64,000 nt of DNA from Iamia majanohamensis (GCF_028532485.1 NZ_CP116942.1:806001-870000), one strand, 5' to 3'; shown: positions 1-9,376, counted from the first letter of the stretch. Numbers and translations are program-made. Notes: generated from the sequence alone by a model not told the origin.

Positions 1-1
1 C

Positions 2-322
2 GCGTTCCTCGGCAACGTGGAGGCGAGTGCCCTCTCCGCCGCCACCGAGGACCGGGTGACCGTCCAGATCGAGGCGGGGGTCGGGTACGTGCCGGTCGAG
101 GCGGTGGAGCAGGCGGCCACCGACGCCGCGCTCCCACCCGACGAGGTCGACGAGCTCGTCGAGGACTACGCCGACGCCCAGCTGGGCGGGCTCCGGGCGG
201 GGGTGCTGGCGGGCGTGGCCGTGGCCCTGGTCGCCCTCGGGTCCACCCCCCACCTGCCCTCCCGCCGCCCGCGGCCGGAGGCCGAGGAGGCACCGGCCGG
301 GGCGGGGGCGACGTCACCCTGA
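2..322 (+). CDS. C-terminal end of a membrane transporter, probably MFS
   Basis: The reading frame is open from base 2, so the gene starts before the window. About 106 residues are visible. They contain an acidic stretch (VDELVEDYADAQ) of the kind found in the last extracytoplasmic loop of MFS drug exporters, one hydrophobic helix (GVLAGVAVALVALGS), and a short Pro/Arg/Glu-rich cytoplasmic tail. The last transmembrane helix plus tail fits the end of a 12-14 TM transporter. The family is inferred from this fragment only. Confidence 0.5.
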   Translation, partial: AFLGNVEASALSAATEDRVTVQIEAGVGYVPVEAVEQAATDAALPPDEVDELVEDYADAQLGGLRAGVLAGVAVALVALGSTPHLPSRRPRPEAEEAPAGAGATSP

Positions 323-377
323 GCGGCGCCCGGTACCGTCGTCGGTCCCGGTCCACGCCCACGAGGAGTGCACGACG

Positions 378-2339
378 ATGGCCAACGGGATCGACCTCGC
401 CCACCGCTCGGAGGGGGTGCGCCCCCAGGACGACCTCTTCCGGCACGTCAACGGGACGTGGCTGGAGGAGGCCGAGATCCCCGACGACCGGGCGACCGAC
501 GGCGCCTTCCACCGCCTCCGCGACCTCTCCGAGCAGCACCTGCGCGACCTCCTCGACCGCCTGGCCGAGGAGAGCCACGAGCCGGGCTCCGAGGCCCAGA
601 AGGTGGGCGACCTCTACGCCGACTTCATGGACGAGGAGCGGGTCGAGGCCCTCGACGGGGAGCCCATCGCCGCCGACCTCGAGGCCGTCGACGCCGTCAC
701 CGACACCTCCGGGCTGTGCCGCCTCCTCGGCCGGCTGGGTCGCACCGGCGTGCCCGGGCCCTTCGAGGTGGCCGTGTTCGCCGACGCCCGGCGGTCCGAC
801 CGCTACGCCCTGTACCTCGGCCAGGGGGGCCTGGGCCTGCCCGACGAGGCGTACTACCGCGACGACGCCTTCGCCGAGGTACGCGAGGCGTACCAGGCCC
901 ACGTCGCCCGCATGCTCGCCCTCACCGGCCTCCCCGACGCCGAGGCCGAGGACGCGGCCCGGCGCGTCGTGGCCCTCGAGGCGCGCCTGGCCGCCGCCCA
1001 CTGGGACCAGGTCGCCGACCGCGACGCGGAGAAGACCTACAACCCCCACGACCGCGCTGCGCTCGACGCCCTGACCCCGGCGGTCGACTGGTCGGCGTGG
1101 CTGGAGGGCGTCGGGGCCCGCCCCGACCTGCTCGACCGGGTCGTGGTGCGCGAGCCCGAGGCGCTCCAGGGGATGTCCGAGGCCCTCGCCGAGGTGCCCC
1201 TCGAGGACTGGAGGGCGTGGCTGCGCTGGCAGGTCGTCCACGACGCCGCCCCCGCGCTCAGCCGCCGCTTCGCCGAGGAGAGCTTCGCCTTCTACGGCCG
1301 CACCCTCACCGGCGCCCCCGAGCTGCGGGCCCGCTGGAAGCGCGGCGTGGGGGCGGTCGAGGCGGCCCTGGGCGAGGCCATGGGCAAGCTCTACGTGGCC
1401 GAGCACTTCCCGCCCGACGCCAAGGAGCAGATGCTCGACCTGGTCGACAACCTGGTCGAGGCCTACCGCCGCAGCATCTCGGACCTGCCCTGGATGACCG
1501 ACGAGACCCGGGCCCGGGCCCTCGACAAGCTGGAGCGGTTCACCCCCAAGGTGGGCTACCCGGACCGGTGGCGCGACTACTCGGGCCTGGAGATCACCGC
1601 CGGCGACCTGGTGGGGAACCTGCGCCGGGCGGCCGCCTTCGAGATCGACCGGCAGCTGGGCCGGGTGGGGGAGGAGGTGGACCGCGACGAGTGGTTCATG
1701 ACCCCCCAGACGGTCAACGCCTACTACAACCCGCTGATGAACGAGATCGTGTTCCCGGCCGCGATCCTCCAGCCGCCGTTCTTCTCCCCGGACGCCGACC
1801 CGGCGGTGAACTACGGGGCCATCGGCGCCGTGATCGGCCACGAGATCGGCCACGGCTTCGACGACCAGGGCTCCCGCTACGACGGCGACGGCAACCTCCA
1901 CGACTGGTGGACCGACGACGACCGGTCCGCCTTCGAGGAGCGCACCGCCGCGCTCATCCGCCAGTACGACGCCCTCGAGCCGGCCCAGGCCCCGGGGCAC
2001 CACGTCAACGGCGCCTTCACGGTGGGGGAGAACATCGGCGACCTGGGCGGGCTGACCATCGCCCACGCCGCCTACCGCATCGCCCTCGAGGGCCGGACGC
2101 CCCCGGAGGAGGACGGCTTGGACGGCCCGCAGCGGTTCTTCTGGGCCTGGGCCCAGGCGTGGCGGACCAAGTCCCGCGACGCCGAGGTGGTGCGGCTGCT
2201 GTCGATCGACCCGCACTCGCCGCCCGAGTTCCGCTGCAACGCCGTGGTCCGCAACCTCGACGGGTTCCACGAGGCCTTCGGCGTCACGCCCGAGGACGAG
2301 CTCTGGCTCTCCCCGGACGAGCGGGTCGCCATCTGGTGA
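378..2339 (+). CDS. M13 (neprilysin/PepO-type) zinc metallopeptidase
   Basis: 653 residues, the usual length for bacterial PepO-like M13 peptidases. The zinc site HEIGH is at residues 488-492 and the third zinc ligand is E551 in GENIGDLGG (E551 and D555 form the ExxxD motif). The family substrate-binding NAYYNP (VNAYYNPLMNEIVFPA) lies upstream of the zinc site. These enzymes cut short peptides on the N-side of hydrophobic residues. No signal peptide is visible, so it is probably cytoplasmic. The ATG at 378 is followed directly by the family N-terminus (HVNGTWL near residue 24). Confidence 0.96.
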   Translation: MANGIDLAHRSEGVRPQDDLFRHVNGTWLEEAEIPDDRATDGAFHRLRDLSEQHLRDLLDRLAEESHEPGSEAQKVGDLYADFMDEERVEALDGEPIAADLEAVDAVTDTSGLCRLLGRLGRTGVPGPFEVAVFADARRSDRYALYLGQGGLGLPDEAYYRDDAFAEVREAYQAHVARMLALTGLPDAEAEDAARRVVALEARLAAAHWDQVADRDAEKTYNPHDRAALDALTPAVDWSAWLEGVGARPDLLDRVVVREPEALQGMSEALAEVPLEDWRAWLRWQVVHDAAPALSRRFAEESFAFYGRTLTGAPELRARWKRGVGAVEAALGEAMGKLYVAEHFPPDAKEQMLDLVDNLVEAYRRSISDLPWMTDETRARALDKLERFTPKVGYPDRWRDYSGLEITAGDLVGNLRRAAAFEIDRQLGRVGEEVDRDEWFMTPQTVNAYYNPLMNEIVFPAAILQPPFFSPDADPAVNYGAIGAVIGHEIGHGFDDQGSRYDGDGNLHDWWTDDDRSAFEERTAALIRQYDALEPAQAPGHHVNGAFTVGENIGDLGGLTIAHAAYRIALEGRTPPEEDGLDGPQRFFWAWAQAWRTKSRDAEVVRLLSIDPHSPPEFRCNAVVRNLDGFHEAFGVTPEDELWLSPDERVAIW

Positions 2340-2540
2340 CGCCCCGGGCCCGTCGGGCCCCGCGCACCTCCGCGTGACATCCGGCCGTCCGCCGAGGACG
2401 GCTCATCATCTGCGACGGTCCGCCGATGGGCCGGGCGCACGTCACCCGGGCGGGGGGCTGGTCGAGGCGCTCGACGAGCCGCGACGTGCTCCACCGGCGG
2501 CGCGAACCCCTTTGCTCCGCCCTGTCCCCAAGGAGCAGAG

Positions 2541-3011
2541 ATGCGCAACATGTCCACCCCCAAGAAGGTGGTGGTCTCGGCCGTCGCCGTGGCCGTCGGC
2601 CTCACCATCGGTGCGGCCATCGCCCTGTGGTCCGCCCAGGGCTCGGGCTCCGGCTCGTCCCAGGCCCTCGAGGCCGAGACCGTCACCGTCACCGCGGCCA
2701 CCGGCGCCGCCGACCTCTACCCCGGCTTCGCCGACGGCGACGTCTTCTTCACCCTCGACAACGACAACCCCTACCCGGTGACCTTCACCGCCATGACGCC
2801 CGGCACGGTCGCCTCCAGCAACGAGGCCGTCTGCCCGGCGTCCAACGTCACCGTCGAGGGTGCCACCGGCCTGTCGCTCGCCGTGGCCGCCGACTCCACC
2901 AGCGCCACCCAGTCGATCGCCGACGTGGTGACCCTCGCCAGCGAGGCGCCCGACGGGTGCCAGGGCGTGACCTTCACCATCGGCCTGACCCTCACCGGCT
3001 CCCAGGCCTGA
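2541..3011 (+). CDS. Small secreted or membrane-anchored protein, unknown function
   Basis: 156 residues. Basic N-terminus (MRNMSTPKK), a hydrophobic helix at about residues 10-30, then a Ser/Gly linker and a beta-rich Thr/Val/Ala domain with two Cys (near 93 and 137) that could form a disulfide outside the cell. A strong ribosome site AAGGAG lies 5-10 nt upstream of the ATG. It is separated from the next gene by only 4 nt, so the two are almost certainly translated together; it may be a partner or pilin-like subunit of that large surface protein. No family recognised. Confidence 0.8.
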   Translation: MRNMSTPKKVVVSAVAVAVGLTIGAAIALWSAQGSGSGSSQALEAETVTVTAATGAADLYPGFADGDVFFTLDNDNPYPVTFTAMTPGTVASSNEAVCPASNVTVEGATGLSLAVAADSTSATQSIADVVTLASEAPDGCQGVTFTIGLTLTGSQA

Positions 3012-3015
3012 GCCC

Positions 3016-5508
3016 GTGTCGGCACGCGTCGGACGCCATCGCCTGCTGCTGCTCCTCGGGGCCGCGCTGGCGGTGGCGTTCGCCGCGTCCCGGCCCCCGG
3101 TGGTCGACCTGGCCCACCGCCTGGTCGCCTGGACCGGCGGTGGGGCGGGGGGTGGGTCGGTCCACGCCGAGGTCCTCCCCTCGGCCGCGGCCCCGACCGG
3201 CAGCGCCATCGGCACCGACGTCTCGCTGTCGTGGTCGCCCGTGGTGATGGTGTCGGGCGCCCAGGTCGACGGCTACGAGGTGCGGCGCTACGACCTCGAC
3301 GGCACCCTCCACGCCACCCTGGACGGCTGCGACGGCCTGGTCACCGGCACCATGTGCACCGAGCTCGGGGTGCCGGTCGGGTCGTGGCGCTACGCCCTCG
3401 TGACCCGCAGCGGCTCCTGGACGGCCGTCGAGAGCCCGCGGAGCACGACCATCGCCGTGGGCGGGGCCTCCCTCGGCTTCACCTCGTCGACGACCATCAC
3501 CGCGCTGCCCGCCACCCTCCAGGGGGCCGTGTCCGGCTTCCGCGCCTCCGAGGGCCTCACCTTCCACCTCGACGCCGAGGACGGTCCGGTGCTCGCCGGC
3601 ACGCCGAGCGCGGTGGGGCCGGACGGCACCGCGACCGTGTCGGTCACGCTCCCCGCGGGCACCGACGACTCGCCCCACGCCGTCGTCGCGGTGGGCGACG
3701 GCGGGACCGTCGCCCGCGCCGCCGTCTCGATCGTCGACCCCCCGTCGCTCGTCGCGCTCGAGGCCTTCGACGTCGATCGCGACGGGCGCGTCGACCGGGT
3801 GGCCGCGACCTTCGACGAGCCCCTCGCGGCCTACACGGCGGGCACGGCGCCGTGGGCGCTGAGCGCGGCCCCGTCCGGGGCCACGCTCGCCTCCGTGTCG
3901 GTCAGCGGTGCGGTCGCCACCCTGGAGCTCACCGAGGGCACCGGCGCGGCCACCACGGCCCTCGGGTCGTTCAAGGTCGCCCTCGGCGTCAGCGGGACGG
4001 GGGTCCGCGACGCCAACGGCCACCGGTCGTCGTTCCCCGCCACGGCCCCCGTCGACCGGGCCGCCCCCGCCCTCCTCTCGGCGACGATGTCCGAGGCGGT
4101 CGTCAACGGCCGGGTCGACCGCATCACCCTGACCTTCTCCGAGACCCTCGCGGCGGCCTCCTCGGGCACGGCCCCGCTGACCCTCGCCTCCGTCCCGTCG
4201 GGCGGCACGGCCGCGAGCCTGACGACCTCGGGGACGACGGCGACGATCGGCATCACCGAGGGACCCGGGGCCCCGGACACCGCGGTCGGCGACCTCACCG
4301 TGGCCCTGGCGCCGAGCGCGACGGGGATCCGCGACGCCGCCGGCAACCCGTCCTCCTTCGCGGCGCGGGCCCCGGCCGACGCCGCCGCCCCCGTCGCCGT
4401 CTCCCGCCTCGGCTACGACGTGGACGCCAACGGCCGCTTCGACCGCGTGGTCGTGGCCTTCTCCGAGGCGCTCGCGCCCTACGGGGCGGGGACCGCCGGG
4501 TGGGGCCTCTCCTCGGCCCCGTCCGGCGCCACCCTCGGCTCGGTGAGCGCGTCCGGCACCACCGCCACCCTGGCCCTCACCGAGGGGACCGGGACCCGCA
4601 CCACCGCGGTGGGGTCGTTCCGCCTGTCGCTCACCAAGCAGGCCGACGGGATCCGGGACGCCGCCGGCAACCAGACCAGCTTCGCGTCGTCGTCCGCCAC
4701 CGCGGTCGCCGACCGGGCCGGACCGGTGCCGAACGTGGTGAGCCTGCTCGACGGCACCACGAGCGGCAACGGGAACGGCAAGGTCGACCGGGTCACGGTC
4801 ACCTGGACCGAGACCATCTCGACCACCTACGCGGCCGGCACCGCCCTCTGGACCCTGACCGACGTGCCGTCGGGCGGCACGCTGGCCTCGGTCGGCCTGA
4901 CCACCTCGACGGTGACGCTCACGCTCACCGAGGGGACCGGTGCGGCCGACACCGCCGTGGGGGCCATGCGGGTCGCCATGGGGGCCAGCGCCAGCGGTGT
5001 GCGCGACGGCTCCGGGAACCCGGCCCCCGCCTTCGCCCCGGTCGCGCCCCGGGACCAGGCCCGGGCCGTGCCCCTGGACGTGACCGACACGAACGGCGCC
5101 ACCGACGGGCGCGTCGAGCCGGGCGACACCCTGTCGCTCCGGTTCTCCGAGCCCCTCGCGGCGGCCTCGGTGCCGTCGACCTCGACGGTCACCCTGGCCG
5201 ACCCCACCGGCACCGGGAACGACACCCTGAGCATCGCCGGCATCACCAACGGGGCCCGCTCGACGGGGTCGAACGCCTACGTCACCACCGACGCGACCTC
5301 GGCGTCGTGGCCGGCGACGGTGGCCCTCAGCGCCGACCGCACCACGATCACGGTGACGGTCGGGTCCACCTGCACCGGCACCGGCTGCGCCGGGCTGGGC
5401 ACGGCCACCTCGGCTGCCAGCTTCTCCTACCTCGGGGCCACGACGCTCGACGACGGCACCATCGCCGTCACGACCGGCGCCCGGACCTTCTCCCGTCGCC
5501 TCTTCTGA
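3016..5508 (+). CDS. Large surface or secreted protein with five SwmB/Ig-like repeats
   Basis: 830 residues starting with GTG 4 nt after the preceding stop. A hydrophobic N-terminal segment (residues about 7-25) acts as signal or anchor. A fibronectin-like region follows, then five related units beginning near residues 247, 352, 457, 571 and 685. Each unit opens with a DxDxxGxxDR-like motif followed by FSExL (for example DVDRDGRVDRVAATFDEPL) and later carries LTEGTG and GxRDxxGN. The acidic opening loops resemble calcium-binding loops. Such repeats are typical of adhesins and cell-surface proteins. There is no LPXTG or C-terminal anchor. Confidence 0.82.
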   Translation: MSARVGRHRLLLLLGAALAVAFAASRPPVVDLAHRLVAWTGGGAGGGSVHAEVLPSAAAPTGSAIGTDVSLSWSPVVMVSGAQVDGYEVRRYDLDGTLHATLDGCDGLVTGTMCTELGVPVGSWRYALVTRSGSWTAVESPRSTTIAVGGASLGFTSSTTITALPATLQGAVSGFRASEGLTFHLDAEDGPVLAGTPSAVGPDGTATVSVTLPAGTDDSPHAVVAVGDGGTVARAAVSIVDPPSLVALEAFDVDRDGRVDRVAATFDEPLAAYTAGTAPWALSAAPSGATLASVSVSGAVATLELTEGTGAATTALGSFKVALGVSGTGVRDANGHRSSFPATAPVDRAAPALLSATMSEAVVNGRVDRITLTFSETLAAASSGTAPLTLASVPSGGTAASLTTSGTTATIGITEGPGAPDTAVGDLTVALAPSATGIRDAAGNPSSFAARAPADAAAPVAVSRLGYDVDANGRFDRVVVAFSEALAPYGAGTAGWGLSSAPSGATLGSVSASGTTATLALTEGTGTRTTAVGSFRLSLTKQADGIRDAAGNQTSFASSSATAVADRAGPVPNVVSLLDGTTSGNGNGKVDRVTVTWTETISTTYAAGTALWTLTDVPSGGTLASVGLTTSTVTLTLTEGTGAADTAVGAMRVAMGASASGVRDGSGNPAPAFAPVAPRDQARAVPLDVTDTNGATDGRVEPGDTLSLRFSEPLAAASVPSTSTVTLADPTGTGNDTLSIAGITNGARSTGSNAYVTTDATSASWPATVALSADRTTITVTVGSTCTGTGCAGLGTATSAASFSYLGATTLDDGTIAVTTGARTFSRRLF

Positions 5509-5521
5509 GCGCCGCCGATGT

Positions 5522-5548
5522 CCTCGGCGCCGTCGCGAGGCGACGAGG
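5522..5548. terminator. Hairpin between convergent genes
   Basis: GTCGC (5532-5536) pairs with GCGAC (5540-5544) around a GAG loop, extended by CCTC/GAGG with an internal bulge. It lies between the stop of the repeat protein and the stop of the hemerythrin gene. There is no U-tract, so function as a bidirectional terminator is inferred from position. Confidence 0.4.
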
Positions 5549-5584
5549 TGCGCCCCGGCGCCGCCGGCCCCGACTGGGCCAGGC

Positions 5585-6277
5585 TCAGGACCCGGCCTGC
5601 GCCGGCACCGGGATGCTGCCGAACGCCCGTGCCTCGAGACGGGCGTGGCGGCCGCGGGTGGCCCGGTAGAGCACCTTCAGCGGCAGGGGCGCCTCGGCCA
5701 GCATCCGGGCCCGCTCCTCGTCGGTCACCACGGCCACGGCGAACGGCACCGTGAAGGCGGCCTGGGCACCGAGGCCGACGGCAGCGATCGCCGCCCGGTC
5801 CAGCTCGGCGTACTCGTCGGCGGAGAAGTGGCGCTCGAAGAGGGGGAGGATCTCGTCGTCCTCGAAGGAGAGGTGGGCGTCCATCAGGTCCCCGAGGGCG
5901 TCGAGGTCGTCGATGAGGCTGAACGAGCGCAGGTCGCTGCCGTGCAGGAGCCGGGTCATCCCCTCGCCCACCGAGGTCATGAGGGCGTCGAGGCGGTGGT
6001 GCTCGTCGTCGGTCCGGGCGAGGAGGCCGGCCGCCTCCGGGCACCGGCCCACGAGGGCGGGGAGGAAGACGTCGTCCTCCACGGTGTGGTGGGTCAGCAC
6101 CTCGCCAGCGTAGCCCTTCCAGTAGCGGGCCAGGGCGGTGCTGCGGCGACGGTCCTCCGGGGTCGTGAGCCGCACCGACGCGGCCAGCCGGTGCGGGGCC
6201 CGGCGGAGGGCCGCGTGGATGTTGCGGTAGCCGGTGAGGTCCGGGGTGTCGGCGGGGGTGGTGGTCGTGGTGCTCAT
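5585..6277 (-). CDS. Hemerythrin HHE-domain protein
   Basis: 230 residues. Metal-ligand motifs of the hemerythrin/HHE fold are visible: H21, HHTVEDD (63-69), DDEHHRLD (90-97), then a second half with HLSFEDDEILPLFERHF. Such domains bind a di-iron centre and sense or carry O2, NO or iron. The gene is monocistronic and divergent from the next gene across about 300 bp (6278-6573), in which I see no further gene and no clear regulatory element. Confidence 0.9.
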   Translation of the reverse strand: MSTTTTTPADTPDLTGYRNIHAALRRAPHRLAASVRLTTPEDRRRSTALARYWKGYAGEVLTHHTVEDDVFLPALVGRCPEAAGLLARTDDEHHRLDALMTSVGEGMTRLLHGSDLRSFSLIDDLDALGDLMDAHLSFEDDEILPLFERHFSADEYAELDRAAIAAVGLGAQAAFTVPFAVAVVTDEERARMLAEAPLPLKVLYRATRGRHARLEARAFGSIPVPAQAGS

Positions 6278-6573
6278 GTGTCCTCCTCGTGGGGACCGGC
6301 GGCTGCCGGGGGTGTGGAGGCATCATCGGGCCGGGCGGTTGCGGGCCACGTGGAGACGACGTGGACACCGAGCAGGAGGGCTCCGTCCCTGGTCAGCGGG
6401 GCGCGGCGTTGGTCGTGAGCGATGGTCCGCGCCCGGTCGTCCGGTGCTCGCCGGTCCCGCCCAGGTCCCGGCCGTCGGTGCCTTCCCGCAGCGGGGTCGC
6501 GGTGCCATGCTCACCGCGTGGGGCAGCGGGGGATGGAGCCGGTGCGGGACGAGGGGTCGGCAGGGCCGCGCTG

Positions 6574-7203
6574 ATGGACTGGGTGCGCTGGCACGGGGCC
6601 TACGACGACCCCGCCTCGCCGCTCTCGCAGCGCCTGGAGGTGGTGCGCCGCCGTGTGGAGGAGGCGCTCGACCTGGTCGACGCCGATCGGCCGTCCGTCC
6701 TCAGCCTGTGCGCCGGCGACGGGCGCGACCTGCTCCCCGTCCTCGCCCGCCGACCCGCCCGGGCACGAGGCCCGGTGGTGGTCGTCGAGCAGGACCCCAC
6801 CCTGGCCGAGGCGGCGAGGCTGACCGCCGGCGACGCCGGCCTCCACGAGGTGGAGGTCCGCCAGGGCGACGCCGCATCACCGGCGGCGTGGGCCGATGCG
6901 CTGCCGGTGGACGTCCTGCTCCTCTGCGGGATCTTCGGCAACATCACCGCGGAGGAGGTCGACGGGCTCGTCGCCCTCGCCCCCGCCCTGCTCCGGCGCG
7001 GTGGCTGCGTGGTGTGGACCAGGGGGCGCACCGAGCCGGACCTGCGTCCTCGGGTGCGTGCCGCCTTCACCCATGCCGGGTTCGACGAGCTCGCCTACGA
7101 CGGGGACCCTGCGCAGTACGGCGTCGGTCTGGCCCGGCTCGTCGTGGCGCCGCCGGATCCCCGCCCACCCCTCCCCGAGCGGCTGTTCGCCTTCCTCCGC
7201 TGA
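6574..7203 (+). CDS. Class I SAM-dependent methyltransferase
   Basis: About 209 residues from the ATG at 6574, chosen because upstream in-frame sequence is low-complexity Gly/Arg/Pro and unlike protein. Motif I for SAM binding is LSLCAGDGRDLLP (residues 43-55). An acidic residue at the end of the second strand (VVVVEQDP) would bind the SAM ribose. LLLCGIFGNI is the motif IV region. Substrate unknown. No strong ribosome site is visible. Confidence 0.8.
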   Translation: MDWVRWHGAYDDPASPLSQRLEVVRRRVEEALDLVDADRPSVLSLCAGDGRDLLPVLARRPARARGPVVVVEQDPTLAEAARLTAGDAGLHEVEVRQGDAASPAAWADALPVDVLLLCGIFGNITAEEVDGLVALAPALLRRGGCVVWTRGRTEPDLRPRVRAAFTHAGFDELAYDGDPAQYGVGLARLVVAPPDPRPPLPERLFAFLR

Positions 7204-7248
7204 CCGTGAGGACCTGGGCCGGAGCCCGTCGGGCTGTCCACCGCTCGC

Positions 7249-7255
7249 TGTCACA
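7249..7255 (+). promoter_or_regulatory. TGTCACA motif upstream of the DUF4262 gene
   Basis: TGTCACACCCCC 28 nt upstream of the ATG. The same sequence, in nearly the same position, occurs upstream of sbcD (9377). TGTCACA is the reported -35 element of ECF41-type sigma factors, and a SnoaL-tailed ECF gene lies between the two sites. A Shine-Dalgarno GGAGG (7261-7265) lies between the motif and the start here, which argues against a simple -35 role at this spacing. Confidence 0.35.
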
Positions 7256-7276
7256 CCCCCGGAGGATGATCGGGAC

Positions 7277-7804
7277 ATGTGCGAGATGTGCGACGGCAAG
7301 AGCTTCCAGCAGGTCCTCGACGACACCCGGGACCACGTGCGCCGCTTCGGGTGGGCGGTGCGGGGCGTCCAGGCCGAGGAGGGGAGACCGGGCTGGGTGT
7401 GCACGGTCGGCCTGCTCGACAGCTACGAGCACCCGGAGCTGGTGGTGTTCGACGACGACTGGTTCCGGGGGGCCTCGCTGCTGAACGCCCTCGGGCGGGC
7501 GGTGCGCGACGGGGAGGAGCTGGTGCCCGGCGACCACCTGTGCCTCGGCGAGGGGGCGGCGGCCCACGTGGTCGACGTCCACCCCGACCACCTGGGCACC
7601 GAGGTCTTCGCCATGTGGCACAACGTCCGGCGGGTCGGCACCGTGACCCCGCCCGACGAGCTCCTCGCCCACCAGGTCGTCCTCCTCCACCCCGAGGCCG
7701 GCCAGCAGGGCCCCGACGGCATCCGCCTCGACCGCCCGGCGGCGCCTGCGCCGGCGACCCCTCCGCCGCCGCCCTGGGAGTGGCCCCGCCTGCGCGCCGG
7801 CTGA
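7277..7804 (+). CDS. DUF4262 domain protein
   Basis: 175 residues. The N-terminus has a CEMC motif (residues 2-5), then the DUF4262 core: GWVCTVGLLDSYEHPELVV and FGWAVRGV, with later HLGTEVFAMWHNV and HQVVLLHPE. The function of this family, common in actinomycetes, is unknown. The C-terminus is Pro-rich (PAPATPPPPPWEWPR). Ribosome site GGAGG at 7261-7265. Stands alone between a methyltransferase and a STAS-like gene. Confidence 0.85.
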   Translation: MCEMCDGKSFQQVLDDTRDHVRRFGWAVRGVQAEEGRPGWVCTVGLLDSYEHPELVVFDDDWFRGASLLNALGRAVRDGEELVPGDHLCLGEGAAAHVVDVHPDHLGTEVFAMWHNVRRVGTVTPPDELLAHQVVLLHPEAGQQGPDGIRLDRPAAPAPATPPPPPWEWPRLRAG

Positions 7805-7831
7805 CGCCGGCGCCCCCGAGGGGGGGCACCG

Positions 7832-8176
7832 GTGAGTCCCGCCCCGCCCCTCCGTCTGCCCTCCATGGAGGCGTCCCGACCCGAGGGCCAGAGCGCGCCG
7901 GGGTGGACCTCGGTCGAGCTCCGCCTGGCCGACGGCACGCGCGTCGAGGTCGGGCGCGTGCCGGTGGCCTCGCGGGTCGACCTCGGCACCGTGGAGGGGC
8001 TGGCCCGGCTCCAGGTGGGTGCCCGTCGCCGCGGCTGGCGGGTCAGCCTCCACCACGACGACCGGGGGTGCCCTCTCGCCCGACTGCTCGACCTGGTCGG
8101 GCTCACCGCCGAGGTGGAGGACGTGGTGGCCGAGGCCGAGGCCCTCCTCTGCGGGCGAGGCGGGCCGACTGCGTAG
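7832..8176 (+). CDS. Small STAS-like protein
   Basis: 114 residues from GTG at 7832 with a purine-rich ribosome site (GAGGGGGG) upstream; an ATG at 7865 is an alternative start. The segment DLGTVEGLARLQVGARRRGW followed by LLDLVGL resembles the second half of actinobacterial STAS domains (anti-anti-sigma or MlaB type), where an acidic residue then a helix follow the central strand. The first half is short, so the domain may be divergent. Ligand or partner unknown; it sits next to a sigma factor gene. Confidence 0.6.
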   Translation: MSPAPPLRLPSMEASRPEGQSAPGWTSVELRLADGTRVEVGRVPVASRVDLGTVEGLARLQVGARRRGWRVSLHHDDRGCPLARLLDLVGLTAEVEDVVAEAEALLCGRGGPTA

Positions 8177-8252
8177 GCGCGTCGGTCTGCGGTCGCCCGA
8201 GGTGCGGGGTCGGTGACCGGGGGCGGGGCCCGCCGTCGCCACCGGGGGACGC

Positions 8253-9266
8253 TCAGGCGGGCAGGGGGTCGCCGTCGGGGGTGAGGGCCGGGGGCAGCCC
8301 GAACTCGGCGAAGAGGTCTTCGTAGATGAAGTGGTTGAGGGCCGTGATCTTCCCGTCGCGGGACTCCACCACCTGGATCGACCAGGGTCGCAGGGTGCCG
8401 TCGTCGGCGGGCTTGTAGGAGGCCACGCCGGGCACGCCGTTGGCGGTGATGGGCAGGACCCGCGAGCCCTCGCAGCCCGCGCCCTTGCCCAGGTGCCACC
8501 GCCCGATCTCGTCGGGGCCTCGGAGCCACAGCTCCCAGGGGGGCATGGACATCACCGCGTCCTCGTGGAGGAGCTCGACCAGGGCGGAGATGTCGTAGCG
8601 CTCGAAGGCGTCGACGTAGCGGGCGAGGAGGTCGGCGTGGGCCTCGTCGACCGGGGCGGGGTCGACGCCGGTGGGGGGCAGCGCCTCGAGGGTGGCCCGG
8701 GCCCGCTGGAGGGCGCTGTTGACCGACGCCACCGAGGTGTCGAGGAGCTCGGCCACCTCGGAGGCCTGCCAGCGCAGCACCTCGCGGAGGATCAGCACCG
8801 AACGCTGCTTGGGCGGCAGGTGCTGGAGGGCAGTGACGAAGGCGAGGCGGATCGACTCCCGGGCCGCGGCCACGTCGCCGGGGTCGCCGTCGTCGGGCAC
8901 GACCCGCTCGTCGGCGACGGGGCGGACCCACATCTTCTCGCCGCGGGTGGGGCCGATGTCGCCGTCGGCCGAGCCCGGCGGGCCCAGCTCCATGGGCCGG
9001 GCGCGCCGCTGCACGCTGCGCACCATGTCGAGGCAGACGTTGTGGGCGATCCGGTACAGCCAGGACCGCAGCGACGACCGGCCCTCGAAGGAGTCGATCT
9101 TCCGCCAGGCCCGGATGAAGGTCTCCTGGACGGCGTCCTCGGCCTCCGAGCCGGAGCCGAGCATGCGGTAGCAGTAGCCGGTGAGCTCGCGGCGGTGGGC
9201 CTCCAGGGCGGCCTCGAGGTCCTCGGGCGCGGGGCGCCCCTCGGTGGGGGTTCCGGTGATGGCCAA
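8253..9266 (-). CDS. ECF RNA polymerase sigma factor with SnoaL-like C-terminal domain (SigG/SigJ type)
   Basis: Region 2 is at the N-terminus (LTGYCYRMLGS, AEDAVQETFIRAWRKID), region 4 follows (LPPKQRSVLILREVL, EVAELLDTSVASVNSALQRA), then a ~110-residue SnoaL-like domain (DAFERYDISALVELLHEDAV, HFIYEDLF). The attached domain replaces an anti-sigma factor as regulator in this group. The start is uncertain: TTG at 9264-9266 gives about 337 residues and the expected N-terminus; the frame stays open to 9446 but would then overlap the sbcD promoter. Confidence 0.88.
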   Translation of the reverse strand: MAITGTPTEGRPAPEDLEAALEAHRRELTGYCYRMLGSGSEAEDAVQETFIRAWRKIDSFEGRSSLRSWLYRIAHNVCLDMVRSVQRRARPMELGPPGSADGDIGPTRGEKMWVRPVADERVVPDDGDPGDVAAARESIRLAFVTALQHLPPKQRSVLILREVLRWQASEVAELLDTSVASVNSALQRARATLEALPPTGVDPAPVDEAHADLLARYVDAFERYDISALVELLHEDAVMSMPPWELWLRGPDEIGRWHLGKGAGCEGSRVLPITANGVPGVASYKPADDGTLRPWSIQVVESRDGKITALNHFIYEDLFAEFGLPPALTPDGDPLPA

Positions 9267-9376
9267 GGACGACGAGTGTACGGCGCCGGGCCGGGCCGGT
9301 CGACGGGTGGGCCCCCGCCCGATCCCCCTCTCCGCGGTCGGCGCGCCACGCAACGGGAGGGGGGCATCCACCGGGC

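Noticed and set aside
368-2377. Long Arg/Pro-rich frame overlapping the M13 peptidase
   Set aside because: It is a shadow frame caused by high GC; the other frame contains all peptidase motifs.
2340-2540. Possible riboswitch between the M13 peptidase and the secreted protein gene
   Set aside because: No conserved riboswitch core or stable hairpin set was found; only the ribosome site AAGGAG is clear.
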